NCBI GenBank assembly: GCA_023055505.1
Contig: JALIRH010000001.1
Location: forward strand, 13,573,467-13,637,466
Reading direction: 5' to 3'
From: Callipepla californica brunnescens
Lineage: Eukaryota; Chordata; Aves; Galliformes; Odontophoridae
Length of the DNA: 64,000 nucleotides
Positions 1 through 10,854 of the stretch are shown here, one piece after another; within the stretch, counting starts at the first letter, position 1; each line of letters starts with the position of its first letter. A program made the position numbers and the translations under genes. The notes below the pieces were generated by a model. The model was not told where the DNA came from, searched no databases, and saw only the letters and a list, made by a program, of their open reading frames with translations.

Positions 1-87
1 ATTACTGTAGTAAAACCCCTGCACTGAGCTATCATCAAATGGATTTTTAAATGACAGAAAATAAATGTTAATGTTGTTGTCACTCAC

Positions 88-163
88 TCATTCAATTCCA
101 AAGCTTCATGTGCTGCTGAAATTCGGGCTTGGGGGTTTCTCTCTCTCCAGGCTTTCTGCATTA
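88..163 (-). CDS. ST7: ST7 coding exon 6 (internal exon)
   Basis: This is a 76-nt internal exon read on the minus strand. It is bounded by an acceptor ending ACAG (positions 167-164) and a donor GTGAGTG (87-81). It starts with TA, which completes an Ile codon whose first base is the last base of the next exon upstream (1308). It then reads 24 codons beginning MQKAWRERNPQAR and ending ALELN, and ends with GA, the first two bases of the next codon (expected Glu). The MQKAWRERNPQARISAAHEALE block is a hallmark of the ST7/ST7L family and opens its conserved cytoplasmic helical-repeat region. The exon is too short and lacks the ATG context needed to appear as an open frame of its own. The following exon, expected to continue with CATAY, is beyond the left edge of the window. 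Confidence 0.94.
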
Positions 164-1307
164 CTGTTCAATAAACCAAGCAGAAAAGGGGCATATCAGT
201 CATTACAGCATTAGCAAGGAAAATCTATTGCATTTTAACAACAAAATTTATTGTTCTCAGCCTGACTCACTCCATAACATTTCAAGGACTTCAGTGATCA
301 GTCAAAAGATATATAACCAAATGCTGAGCCTTATTCTTTCGTTTAATTCACCTGATTTTCATGGGAAAATCTGACTGAGCAATTGTGCCATCTGCACTGT
401 TACACGCAGAGTGGATAAGCAGCTTTATCTTCTCGGGGAGCTAGATTCCATGGGGCACAAAAGAATACAAGGATAGCTGGGGTTCTTATTCCAGTTCCTT
501 AATGTGCAGTTGCTTTATGAGTATGTTAAATGGAGACAACATCCAGGCTAATTAAGATGACCCCATAATTAGCCCACGGTACTCAGAAAATAGGATTCAT
601 GTTTCTCCTGTGTCAAAAAAGCACGGTATGCTCTCCTTTGCAATTATGTCCACTGAATACAGTGCCCAACTGTCAGCATTTCTTCCCTCCTAAGAGACAA
701 AGAAGATTTGTCTCTTCAGATGCAAATTCTGATTACTGAAGTAATTGTACATTTTAAGCTGAACTGAAGTCTGCATGTGGACTTAATAGTAAAGGCTTAA
801 TACAACTAAAGCTGCTTATATGAAATTAGGTTCTAAATGTGTTCTCTTTGTTTTTTTTTACAGGGCTTCTAACTGCAGCAGGGCATAAAGTACAGGACTC
901 AGGTTTTACATACGCTGTCCTCTGTCAGCATTGACTAAACGGGGCCTGGATAATGTAATTCAGCTTACTATACTACAGCTGGAGGCAAATCAGGCAATAT
1001 CTGTTTGGAACTGCTGCAAGAAAAGGGAGGAAAACATAAATTTTTATTTACGCTTATAAGTGGTACCTTGAACGACTCCACAAAGTAGAATATCATCATG
1101 ACACAAATTTGAGAGCTTATACCTACAAACAGCCTTCTACAAATCCAGCATGTCAGTAAGAGAACGGCAACAGATTTCCAGCTATGAGCAAACATTTGTC
1201 TTCCTTAATCTGCCTGAGAGGACTGATGTCTGACTGTACTTTTCTTGCAGCAGTTCAAAGCACTCACGAACCCGCTAGTTAAAATGGCTGTTCCCAAAGT
1301 CTCTTAC
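164..1307 (-). other. ST7: ST7 intron 5 (1144 bp)
   Basis: This is a GT-AG intron between coding exons 5 and 6. It is AT-rich. I see no CR1 copy, RNA gene or convincing open frame in it. Confidence 0.85.
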
Positions 1308-1423
1308 TAGCATCGGCAGGACGTAAATGATCCGTGTCACACGTGAAGAACGTCTGATGGTCCTGTGCTGAAAGATTCATATCGTAGTAAGTCAAAGGCT
1401 CTCTCCCTGTTACCCATGTATAC
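1308..1423 (-). CDS. ST7: ST7 coding exon 5 (internal exon)
   Basis: This is a 116-nt minus-strand exon. The acceptor is GCTTGCAG (1431-1424) and the donor is A|GTAAGAG (GT at 1307-1306). The first base (G, 1423) completes an Arg codon, CG|G, with the exon at 1979-2033. It then reads 38 codons, [20 protein letters not shown] followed by [18 protein letters not shown], and ends with A, the first base of an Ile codon. The segment is strongly conserved in the ST7 family. ST7L, as I recall it, has Lys for Arg in VTG(R/K)EPL and Phe-Leu-Arg-Pro-Ser-Asp near the end, so HLRPADA favours ST7. An open frame that runs past both splice sites exists here, but only the part between the sites is coding. 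Confidence 0.95.
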
Positions 1424-1978
1424 CTGCAAGCATGGCAACAGAGAGACATTTTGGTTAATGAAGTCACATTCAGCAAAATGCAGAGAAAAGAAGGATCCTA
1501 GATGTTAGACAGGCATAACCCGCTAAGGAGCCAAACTCCTAACCAACACATGCTCCATCTCACTGTGCTGTGATGGAGCTGCAGTAGCTGAACATAAGCT
1601 AATGAGGACGCTGGGAGGTAATTGCTGGCAATTGGTAACACACCTACTCAAACACTAATACCACATGAAATCCAGGTATAATTCATTACGTTGTTTGCTG
1701 TAACTGATTTGAATGGAATTTCTGCCACGTATTAACGTGCCAGATAGTACTGCACTCAGGTTTTCCAGTTTTTCTAATGAACCAAAAATTACAGAAATAA
1801 CAGGTGCATGTGTATAAATTTAATTTCCTTTTCCTTCAGAAGCATTTTACAAATTATAGCAAAGCCTGGAATTATTGAAAGTGTCCACAATAGTTCTTCT
1901 GTTGCTGAGTTAGATTAGTGGAAATGTACAATTAAGGCCCTTAGCCCAATACTATACCTGTAACATCAGAGCACTTAC
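1424..1978 (-). other. ST7: ST7 intron 4 (555 bp)
   Basis: This is a short GT-AG intron between the 55-nt exon 4 and exon 5. I see nothing else recognisable. Confidence 0.85.
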
Positions 1979-2033
1979 CGATTATATTCAGCTCCTCTGA
2001 ACAGATTTAAAGGATTTCGCCAGACTTTGCATT
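1979..2033 (-). CDS. ST7: ST7 coding exon 4 (55-nt small exon)
   Basis: This is a very short minus-strand exon. The acceptor is ATCACAG (2040-2034) and the donor is CG|GTAAGTGC (GT at 1978-1977), a near-perfect consensus. It starts with AA, completing a Glu codon G|AA split with exon 3. It reads 17 codons, [17 protein letters not shown], and ends with CG, the first two bases of Arg. The peptide matches the ST7 family segment between the variable linker and the YTWVTG block. Phases agree on both sides (1/2 with exon 3, 2/1 with exon 5). It is far too short for an open-frame search and was found by looking for the residues missing between the neighbouring exons. Confidence 0.95.
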
Positions 2034-4140
2034 CTGTGATAAACAAAAACACACAACAATGTATCTCTCTCAAATTAAAACTTGAGGTTTATCAGAAACA
2101 TTGGCTACCTTCTAATGAGCCTTAACAATAGGCATAAAAGGAAAAAATAAACAGTGTGAGAGATGGAGGCAATCAGACTGCTCTTTTCTTTTAAAAGAAT
2201 CATTTCATTGTAATCCGGTGTTAATAAATGATATCATTCCAGACAAATAACGTGCAACAAAGCACCAAGTGCCAGGTGAAAACAACACGGATTAGTACTG
2301 GGACTCACATTTACCATTAGGCAAATCTGAAAAGGGCTCACACTGGGTTACTGCACTGAAAAACAGCAATTAATGCCATCCCTGTGGACTTGTTATTCCT
2401 GCAGAAGAACTTCACTGCCTACTTGATACTGTAAATCACTGAGAACCTCGGCTACAACTGCCAATTTTAATCCTTCCTTAACTTATCCATGGCAACATCT
2501 GCCAACCTTACTTTAAAAAAAAAAAGTCATTTAGAACAGAATTCAAAAAAAATCATAGAATTAGCTTCTATAGCTTTTGAAAAGTTGAGGTCTTAATTAC
2601 AGCTTCTATTGCTTTAATTAACACCAGATTTGTTCTCTTTATTTCAATGAAGACAATTCACTCAAGCAAAGCCTGAGATTGAACGCAGCAACAAGGACTC
2701 AGAGGCTCATTGTAAAACCCTATGCTGCCTCGCCATGTTAGTGGATGACCCCTCATCAGACAAAATGACAGGAGAAGCCTTCCTCTGTTTTCGTGGACCT
2801 AGCACTTCTGAGTATGAGGCTCAAGTGTCAAGGAGAGAAAACTTCTTAAAGAAATGGTTTGCAATAATATCAAACCACTTGCAGCTACACAAAAAGTTGT
2901 CAAGCAGCACAGGTGGCAGGACTTAGCTTGGTCCCTGCACTGTATAATGTACATCAAGCACTGACATGGAGAAGGGAATTTGTTTGGGAAGAATAAAAGC
3001 ATCGATTATGCATCTGAGCCTTTCAGCCAACCACTCCAGGGTAACCAGTATTGGAAAGGTCCATTGATTTACTCAGCAGAAAATCTCAATCAGAATTCAG
3101 ATGTTCAGTTGTGCAGCCAGAGGGTATGGCTGCTTGACAAGCTTCGGCCTGACAGCTTTTCATAATTCAACTTTCAACACACAGCAAATATTAAATTATT
3201 ATCAGCCTCCTCAGGACCAGAGCTACACTTCAAAGGCTTGGCTTACTCTGCAACAATCAGTATTTGGCAACAGCTATCTGATCATCTTTTTTCCTCGGCT
3301 TATTCAAACTGAGGCAGCAGTCCTATAATAGAGCACAACAGCTCAGCATTGTAGCAGAGGAGCTGGGGAACAAGAAGGGGAGGCTCAGAAGGTATATTAC
3401 CACCTTCACCTTCAGTCCTGGGTTTGGCACCTGTCTGGCTAGTTAAGTGTGATGTGCTCTCTGCTGCTTTTGCCTGGGTATCTGCTGGTACTGTGGTTTT
3501 GGTACAACTGTTCTTTCAGCATTCTCAAAGACAATACTGCAGTATCCTACAACAGTCACACTTCCACATGGGGAAACATGTAAAAAGCCATCTTCTCTCT
3601 GCTGGATAGGGAAAGAAATGTCCCTGAGTGGATTTATGACAGGCTCAGAAGGTTGCTTTTTCTGTTCTGTTACAAGCTAATAGCACATTACGTGTATGCT
3701 CCCATTTTGTTCAAGCAATTCAGATTTCGTGCACGTTGCTCTTTCAGCTCTTTATTCAGAGGTCTGGCTCAGAGCAGCAGCACCTTTCTGAAGGCAGGAA
3801 TCGCAGGCTCTCGCAGGCATGCTGCACAAAGATGCTGTTTGATGGATCAGCAGAGCTGCGTGCCTGCGCACTGAAAGCAGAGCACCGCTTCTTTATATCA
3901 GAAAGCAGAGACGCCTGGCTGAACCTCGTCAGCCGAAATACTGTGCCGTCTGCTTTCAAATGCCCAGAGTGATTTCAGAGCTGCTGAAGCGTGGCTGATG
4001 AGCGCACACAGGTGTTTCCAAGCCACGCTACGCTTTCTGCCAGTTCACCCAATATCCCGCAGCACGCTGCGCTGCTACTCGCGGCCTCTCCTCAGACGGG
4101 AACGACAGCCGCTTTAACACCGCGTTCTCCCGGCGCTCAC
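2034..4140 (-). other. ST7: ST7 intron 3 (2107 bp)
   Basis: This is a GT-AG intron. The part near exon 3 (from about 3985) belongs to the CpG island. The rest is ordinary AT-leaning sequence. Short open frames at 2735-3609 and 3653-3972 have no recognisable content and appear to be chance. Confidence 0.8.
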
Positions 4141-4300
4141 CTGACACGCTCTGCCTGCTGGAGTCCGCCTCGCCGTTGGCGGCGTTGGCCGCGCTGGGCG
4201 CGCTGTTGTCCACCCCGCCCAGCAGGGGGCGCAAGTGGCTCACCGAGACCTGCTCGATGAAGGACGTCCCGTACTTGCGGAAGTACCACCACTCGAAGAT
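4141..4300 (-). CDS. ST7: ST7 coding exon 3, GC-rich
   Basis: This is a 160-nt minus-strand exon. The acceptor is ATTGCAG (4307-4301) and the donor is TCAG|GTGAGC (GT at 4140-4139). It begins on a codon boundary with [19 protein letters not shown], runs through [13 protein letters not shown], crosses an Ala/Ser/Asn-rich linker ([16 protein letters not shown]), ends RQSVS, and donates one base (G) of Glu. The first residues continue the second hydrophobic segment begun in exon 2. The linker corresponds to the Asn/Ser-rich variable stretch of mammalian ST7, as I recall it. Here it is enriched in Ala, consistent with GC- and CpG-rich codons (GCG, GCC, AAC). The exon lies inside a CpG-dense island. 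FRKYGTSF and HLRPLLGG favour ST7 over ST7L, which has FHKHGTSF and HLQPLMGG in human by recollection. Confidence 0.95.
4219..4233 (+). promoter_or_regulatory. CTCF-like core motif inside ST7 exon 3
   Basis: CCAGCAGGGGGCGCA on the plus strand matches the vertebrate CTCF core (CCASYAGRKGGCRS) at every position I can compare. It lies entirely in coding sequence: the minus strand encodes part of HLRPLLGG. Binding is inferred from the motif only. Confidence 0.55.
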
Positions 4301-4305
4301 CTGCA

Positions 4306-4335
4306 ATACACACACACACACGTACACGCGCGCGT
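4306..4335. repeat. Alternating purine-pyrimidine tract (CA)n/(CG)n
   Basis: Thirty consecutive bases alternate strictly between purine and pyrimidine: ATACACAC..., then CGTACACGCGCGCGT on the plus strand. Such tracts can adopt Z-DNA. On the transcribed strand it is a UG/CG repeat starting only six bases upstream of the exon 3 boundary, where a pyrimidine tract would normally be. Confidence 0.85.
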
Positions 4336-5696
4336 CAGCGCGCCGCTCGTCACCGCCGCCACAGCCCGCCCCGCTCCTCAGAGCTCCAGAAATGGGGCTC
4401 GTGGACGTGAAACATCTCCACAGTACCAAATCCCGTGAGGCGGAATCCTGCGTTTATCAAAGCAGAAATCAGACGCGCTTTTCTGTTTTTATTTATTTCT
4501 GTAGCATCGGTGACCCCAGAGCAATCTAATGTCTCTCCTTGGAGAACAGCACGGAAGAAACAGACAGCGTAATGAGGGGAAGGCAGAAGGGCTATGGGGA
4601 CACACAAAGGTCACCGGCCTTTGGGAAGCTGAACAGATGCTCGCAGAGAAATGGGAGCACAAACACATGCGTTCCAAAAGCCCCACAGCATGTGCAGCTC
4701 CTGCTCAGCTTTCACCTGAGCTCTTTCTGTTTTGTCTCTGGAAACACTGAAGCTTGAACACCAGTCAAGCCAGTGTTGTGCCTGTCCGGGAATAGGAATC
4801 AAAGATTATAGCTTTGTACAGACACACAGGGCACCGAGTAAAGCCAGGGCCTGAAGTACAGCTGCCAGATTGGCTGCTCTCAACTGTTCAGTTGAAGACT
4901 GTATCAACACAGCTTCATCCTTTAAGACCTGCCTTTAAAAAACCACAATGTGCTAAGTTCCTTTACATTATTACTTCAATCCCAATCAGCTTTTACATAA
5001 AAAGGTCAATAAAACCTTTGCCCTGAAAAAATGTATACAAGTTGAGAAACTGTCATGCTGAATTTCAACGGAACTAGGATAGAAGCAGAAAGAATGTATG
5101 TATGAAGGTCACTGCTGCAGTGCAGCCCAGTGACAAAAACTTCTATCTGATGCAGTGGCAAGTTTCTCCCTAGACTTAAAAATATATTTCTTATAAAAAG
5201 GGAATTAAAGTTCCTCAGTCTTTTCAAATACCTTTGAAAAACATTTGCATTGTTGAGTGAATCTAGAGCCAGGGAATTCAGCTAGCTCTCAGTGCATACC
5301 ACCTCCTAGAAAATGAAGCCATAAATCATCATCACAATAAGCCTCTGCTTGGAGTAATTTGTTCAGGGAACATGAGAGGATAATCTGTAATTTGGTATTG
5401 AAGTCAAAGCAATAAATTGCATAGAATCTTCACACCTTTCTTGGTGTCAGCTGTTCTGAAACCTGACTTCTACAAATAAAATTTGATTTCTAGCTATACC
5501 AGCCAGTTTTAAAGCAATGTGAAGCCAAAAAGCTTTTGGCAGATCAGCAGATGAGAGATCATCTGGCATAATAATAGCTAACTACAAGGATTAATTACCC
5601 ATCAAAAGAGATCTGGATCAGAAAGGAAACTGGGGAGAAAAATTGTTACTGCACTGCCAAGGTGACTTCATTTAGTGAAAGGTACTGGTGGTGAAA

Positions 5697-5779
5697 GGTG
5701 CCCCTGCCCATGGCAGGGGCTTGGAACTAGATGACCTTTAAAGTCCCTTTCAACCCAAACTCTTCTGTGATTCTATGAC
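5697..5779 (+). mobile_element. CR1 LINE 3'-end fragment
   Basis: This short piece has the CR1 3' stem (CCCCTGCCCATGGCAGGGGC), the GGAACTAGATGACCTTTAAAG block, CCCTTTCAACCC, and the terminal TGATTCTATGA. It is heavily 5'-truncated, as is typical for avian CR1, and lies in ST7 intron 2 opposite to the direction of transcription. Confidence 0.92.
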
Positions 5780-6121
5780 TCATTTCTCTCATATGCATAC
5801 ATACGCTTTCAAATCAGAGTAAGGTCAAATATCTCTGGACTCTCAAGGGGCCTTTGAAGCCTCCACAAAGGCCAACTTAAAACCCTGTTCTGAACATTTC
5901 CAGTTTCGGGTGTTCAGAAATCCTAACCTAGAGTTCTTATTTTTTAATCTGGTAATGCTCATGCTTAATGTAAGAGTATATGACCTTAAAAACCTGTAAT
6001 GATTTCTAGAAGTGCAAGGCTATGAAAAAAACAGCTGGTAGTTGACAGATATTTGGGTAAGCTAAGAATTGGTTAATCACTCATAAGTCTTCTTAATCCA
6101 TTTCAAATACTTGTTACAGAC

Positions 6122-6177
6122 TGTTTTTGTGTTTTGTTGTTGTTGGTTTTTTTTGTTTTGTTTTGTTTTGTTTTTTG
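6122..6177. repeat. T/G-rich simple repeat, (GTTTT)n-like
   Basis: Reiterated GTTTT and GTT units with T runs occur on the plus strand. It is a simple repeat with no gene content. Confidence 0.85.
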
Positions 6178-7590
6178 CCTTTGCTTCTCTATGCAGGAAC
6201 TTCTGTTCCACTGTGCTATGAAAAATTCTCCTCTTTCATATCTCTGCTCTCACATGCAGGCAATCCCAGATTGTTTTATCTCTCTTTGTAACAACATATT
6301 CTGCATCACTTGGCTTATCTGATCTTCCTGCCTCGTTTTTCAGACCAGATACTCTGCCAGAAATGCATCAGTTCACAAGGGATGATTTTGACGGCTGTTC
6401 TCACTGGAATATATAGCTATGTCTATCAGTGATATGAACTACGCTTTCCTGCTTATCATATCCAAGACAGAGTCCTCTCTTACATAGCAGACACTCTCTG
6501 TAGTCCTCACCCAGTGTGTGTACTGAGTCTTTAACCGAAACAGTAAGGAAATTTCCTCGCAGGCAACTTCCACAGAGTTCTCATTCAGACTTCTAATTAG
6601 GCATCTAGGTCTCCAAGGAGTAAGAGCTGGAATACTCTTGTAATCTGAGGGGCGGTAACAACCAATCTAATGGATCTGACTGAGGCTTACTCCCTCGAGG
6701 AATAGGATAACAACAGCAGAAGATTCAGTGGTTAAGCCTCTCAGATAAATAAGATGGGAGAGCAGCACATGCTTGACTGGCTCAGTCATCCAAGATGTTT
6801 TTTAGCACGCTGCCCAGCCTGTGCCAGCTCTCCCAGACAATGACTGGGCATGTTTTAGGGATATCACAGCCCAGGGGCTGTTTCCAGCAGACAGTACAGA
6901 AAAGATTCCTGTTTTGGGAGGTAAGAGCGTTCATCCATATGGATGTGACTACACAATGCTCTCTTACAAAGAAAGCCCCTTGGTCTGTTTATTAGCTGCT
7001 AGGGATAGCCAGCTGATGCACACAGATCCTACAGTCCTAGCCTGCGTGATTCCAAGAAGAAGTTTGCCTCTGACGATGCCCTCAGTGTCACAACCAGCCC
7101 CATTCCTTCTGGATGAAATTCATCACTTGAGCATCCTCCTAGCCTCTGCTGCTGCTTCTGGGACTCTTTAAATCAAGGAATAGATAAACATAATGACCAG
7201 CTTATTCAAAATATCTATTTCCTTATATTTTACATACCTTTGGAAATATATGGCCTATGTGTAATATTTTTCTCAGCACTGGGCAGGCCCCAGTTACTCA
7301 TCTGTCTACTCTTCCTCTCTCATCTGCTCCCTGGCAAACACTTCCAGTTTCTTAGGAACTGTCTCCTAGGGATGAATCTGCCCTCCCTGACCTGTTAGCA
7401 TCCACTGAGCATGGCAGGAACTCAGAACAGTTGCCACATGCCAGTTTTCAACTGCCAAAGACTATCCCTGTACAATTGCCAGACTTTTGGGAATTGGTGG
7501 GAATACCCAGAACTCAGTCATTCATCTCTCTGCCCCTCTGCAGCAGACTACACGAAGGTACTGAAACAAATGGAAGAATGTTTAATATCT

Positions 7591-7616
7591 AAAATAAAAA
7601 ATAAAAAAATAAAAAG
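7591..7616. repeat. A-rich (AAAAT)n-like tract
   Basis: This short run of AAAATAAAAAATAAAAAAAT-type sequence has low complexity. Confidence 0.8.
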
Positions 7617-8632
7617 CAGGTTCCTTCTGTGTTATTTAGGTCCTCTTTGAGATTTCCTCTGCTAGCACCACTACATCACGGACTCACAGATGGTGCCTGC
7701 ACTTGGTTGCAGCAGACAGCCCAGCTGCTCAACACTAGCTAGTACAGCCTCAGCACTCGTGCTCCACCTCTGTGTTACTGCTTTGCTAATTCTTATCTCT
7801 GAAAAGCCTGCTATTTGTTCAGTTTATTGAAGAATGTTTCTCACTGTGCAGCAGGAAACTGTTATTGTTTATCTCTGAAGCAGAAAAACAAAGCATTTTT
7901 GGTGGACATTCAAGACTGAGGTTCACTGCTGCCTGTGATTTGTCAGACTCTATCAATTTGCAATGCAAGTGCCATCACTATTCCCTACACAACTTTCACT
8001 CCAGTGCTAACATGTTGCACATGCAGCCTTGTTGGCACATCTCAGTGGCATGCAGAAATGCAGTTTCAGCTTGCAGCATTTGCTGGACATCAGCTGTGTT
8101 TCATGTCACCCAACCTGTGGAAAACTCCAGCCTTTCTTAAGACCCCGAGTATAACACAAACTACATCATACTGTGAGTCAGAACCATGTTTTTACTAAAT
8201 TAAAAGTAATCGTGGTGGAATCAAGTTTCTGATACAATGTTTTAACTGCAGATTTGATTTGTATTTTTAATGTCTAAAATAGTGCAGGGATGAATTAAAA
8301 TATATGCTAAGTGGTTCATTTTAAGCTGGGTGCTCTGAAGCAATTATTAAGGAAGAGCTGCAATAGAGAAGACTTCCATATTATTTTGTGCTATTCAGGA
8401 AAGAAAAGAGGTCTAAGATTCTTGCTTCAAACCACTGTTTGCCCACAGTTAGGCCAGATTTTTATCTAAAGAATGAAAACAAAGTAAGAGACAAAATAAG
8501 ACAGGAGGGTAGTGTTTTGCAATGGAGTCACGTAGCATGCAATTCCCCAAACCCAGCTCTGTAGGGTCATTGTTTCATGATCCAAACATGAAATAGGAAA
8601 AGCATTCACTTTCCCATCAGTTACTACACTTC

Positions 8633-8660
8633 TGAAATGATGGAATTTTCCATCATTTCA
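8633..8660. repeat. Perfect 28-bp palindrome
   Basis: The arms TGAAATGATGGAA and TTCCATCATTTCA are exact reverse complements of 13 bases, separated only by TT. It could extrude as a cruciform, or the arms could be paired protein-binding sites. It lies in intron 2, away from any recognised repeat. Confidence 0.9.
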
Positions 8661-10854
8661 TAACCTGCAGAGCTGTGATTTCTCCTTCTGATTAGGAATT
8701 GCAGCCAACCGATAATGGAAAGAAATCAGGCAGACCATATGGTGGAAAATTCCAACGAATATTAGAACATCTAGTCTGACAGACACCCTAGCAATGTAGA
8801 TTCGTGGAGGGAATGTTTACTTTACAAAAGGGTTTCGTTTTATGCTGTTGACAGGACTAAGAATCTTTAGAACTGCAGATGCTGTGTCGTGTGACAGGTG
8901 GTGGTACTGTGGGCAATTCAGTGTGTTACAGGGCCAGTGGTAAACAGCAAGATTATGAAGAAGTAATAAATCTGAAGCATAACTGTGCCAGTGACTAGCT
9001 AGCACTACCTCACTAGCACCTACCCAGCTGTCTTTCCTGATGCTTGGGCTATTCAAGATACAGTTTCTTCTTTCCACAACCATCTCTGCCGAGTTCTGTT
9101 TCTACCACTGAATTAACTTACAGACCACATGTTCCCCTCAGCACAGACACCGGCTCTCAGCTACCTGGCCTATTTATCTTTTGCACATACACAATGGTGG
9201 CATATAAGCAGCAGACAAAAACTGACAGTAGTAGCGAAGCTCCACAAAAAAGGCTTTCAACACTGAAGAGGCTTTCAGTTGTCTTTAAGTCTTTGTCTAC
9301 ACGTCCATCACTTCACTGCTCCTTACTCATTAAAGAATTTTGTCATGCATCACTTAGTGATTTTTTTCTGGCTAAGGCTCACCCAGTTTCATCTTTTCTT
9401 GGAAGGCTTCTACAGATGCCGTTTCCCCCCTTCAACATATCATCACTACTTCCTACCTGCTTCTTGTGCTTTCCAACAAAACTTAGAAATTTCTTGCTCA
9501 CAAGACTCTTACTGCGCTCATTCTTCAGAGATTCATGACTACAGTACAAAGAGTAACTGCACCTGTAATCATGCTATACACAGGGAATTTAGTTACAGAG
9601 AAATTAATCTCTAGGGTCTTTTCTCCTGTTTGATTCTGTATTTCCAGAGACACTCGTTTTTTCTTGCTGCTTCCTCCAGCTGTCTTCACTATCCAGCAAT
9701 ATGGAATTGTGCCTGTGGACCTCGTGTATTTCCCTCATTCTTCAGCATCTTGTTGGTGGGACCTGGCCCTTTGAATCCTTCTTTCTGGGTGAGATTACTG
9801 ACAGTACTGAATGCTATATTCAGTGTCCTCTTGCTGGGCATCTGGGTAAGCGAATCACACTGAACAGAATCCAAGTCTTACAGGTCTGGCTCCTGAGCTT
9901 CAGTGTTCATATTCTGAAAGAACGGATGTCTCCAGAGCTCTGTTCTGTGCTCTGGGGCTCGATCCATACAGTCATGATGAATGCCCAAGGTACAAACATT
10001 AAGTAATTGCATTCTGCTACAAGTAAGCCCCAGAGCAAGGCAGAGCAGCAGTGCACCTGATGTTTTACACCTGAAATCATCTAAGTGATGAGAGTCTCTC
10101 TGGCATTTAGGAGTCATGGATGGCATTTCTTTGTCTACATCTACAATAAGTAATGTGGAAGTAAGTGAGGGTTCCTTTGAGCTCAGCAGATATACAGTGA
10201 TGTTAACCAGCCCCGGGTACGTTTCTCTTTTTTATTTACCACCACATTAACTACACATCTAAAACTGGTCTTCTGGTCTTACAATTATGTGCCTAGTTTG
10301 GTACGGTGAGGGAAGGTCTACAGCTTGAAAGCACGCATCTGGTTTCAGACACAGGACCTAAGGTTGATTGAACAAAGTAAAATAAAGCAAAGATGACACT
10401 CACTTCTGTCAGTTAAAAGGCAGCACTCAGTGTCAAGGCCCAATATAAGTATAATACCCTGAGGTTTACCCTGCTCTAAAAAGGAGCAGGCTAAGCTGAG
10501 AGAGTTAGTGCCTCTCCAGTTCTTAACACCACTCTTTTTTATTTTTGCAGTACCTGTCAATGGAAAAACTTAATGTATAAGCACTTGTTCTGATTTATTA
10601 TGGGATTGTTTGTTAGCGGGACAGTGTCTCGTTCAAGCATTTTTTTCTTCAAAGGCATACTGAGATGAAGTATTTTCTCTCTTTTTTTTTTTTTCCCCAC
10701 CCCACAGAAATCTTAGTACAAAATTTACGCACTGCAGAAATGTAAGATTAGGGAGAAAACAAACAACAACAAAAAAAGACACCCACAAAGTCTAACATCC
10801 CATTCTGGATAACAAAGTCAATTTGTAAAGAGTATTAATATACCCAGTACTTAC

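Larger units (their letters stand above)
3985..4450. promoter_or_regulatory. Intragenic CpG island around ST7 exon 3
   Basis: CpG dinucleotides are very dense here (about 50 counted by eye in roughly 450 bp) and GC content is high, in sharp contrast to the flanking AT-rich introns. The island contains exon 3, its TG/CG alternating acceptor region and a CTCF-like motif. It could be an alternative promoter, an insulator, or simply a GC-biased exon. The sequence alone cannot separate these. Confidence 0.75.
4301..10854 (-). other. ST7: ST7 intron 2 (6554 bp)
   Basis: This is a GT-AG intron holding a CR1 3' tail (5697-5779), a T/G-rich simple repeat (6122-6177), an A-rich tract (7591-7616), a perfect 28-bp palindrome (8633-8660) and a poly-T run (about 10681-10695). 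A 164-codon plus-strand open frame at 9044-9538 lacks recognisable content. Nothing else was identified. Confidence 0.85.

Noticed and set aside
1279..1476. 65-codon minus-strand frame taken whole as a gene
   Set aside because: Only 1308-1423 is an exon. The first residues and the tail SKRLWEQPF are intron sequence read through the acceptor and donor.
4028..4429. 133-codon minus-strand frame taken whole as a gene
   Set aside because: Only 4141-4300 is exon 3. The rest is intron and translated TG/CG repeat.
9044..9538. 164-codon plus-strand open frame in intron 2
   Set aside because: It is Ser/Leu/Phe-rich, arising from pyrimidine-rich sequence, with no recognisable domain. It is opposite to ST7 and has no supporting signals.
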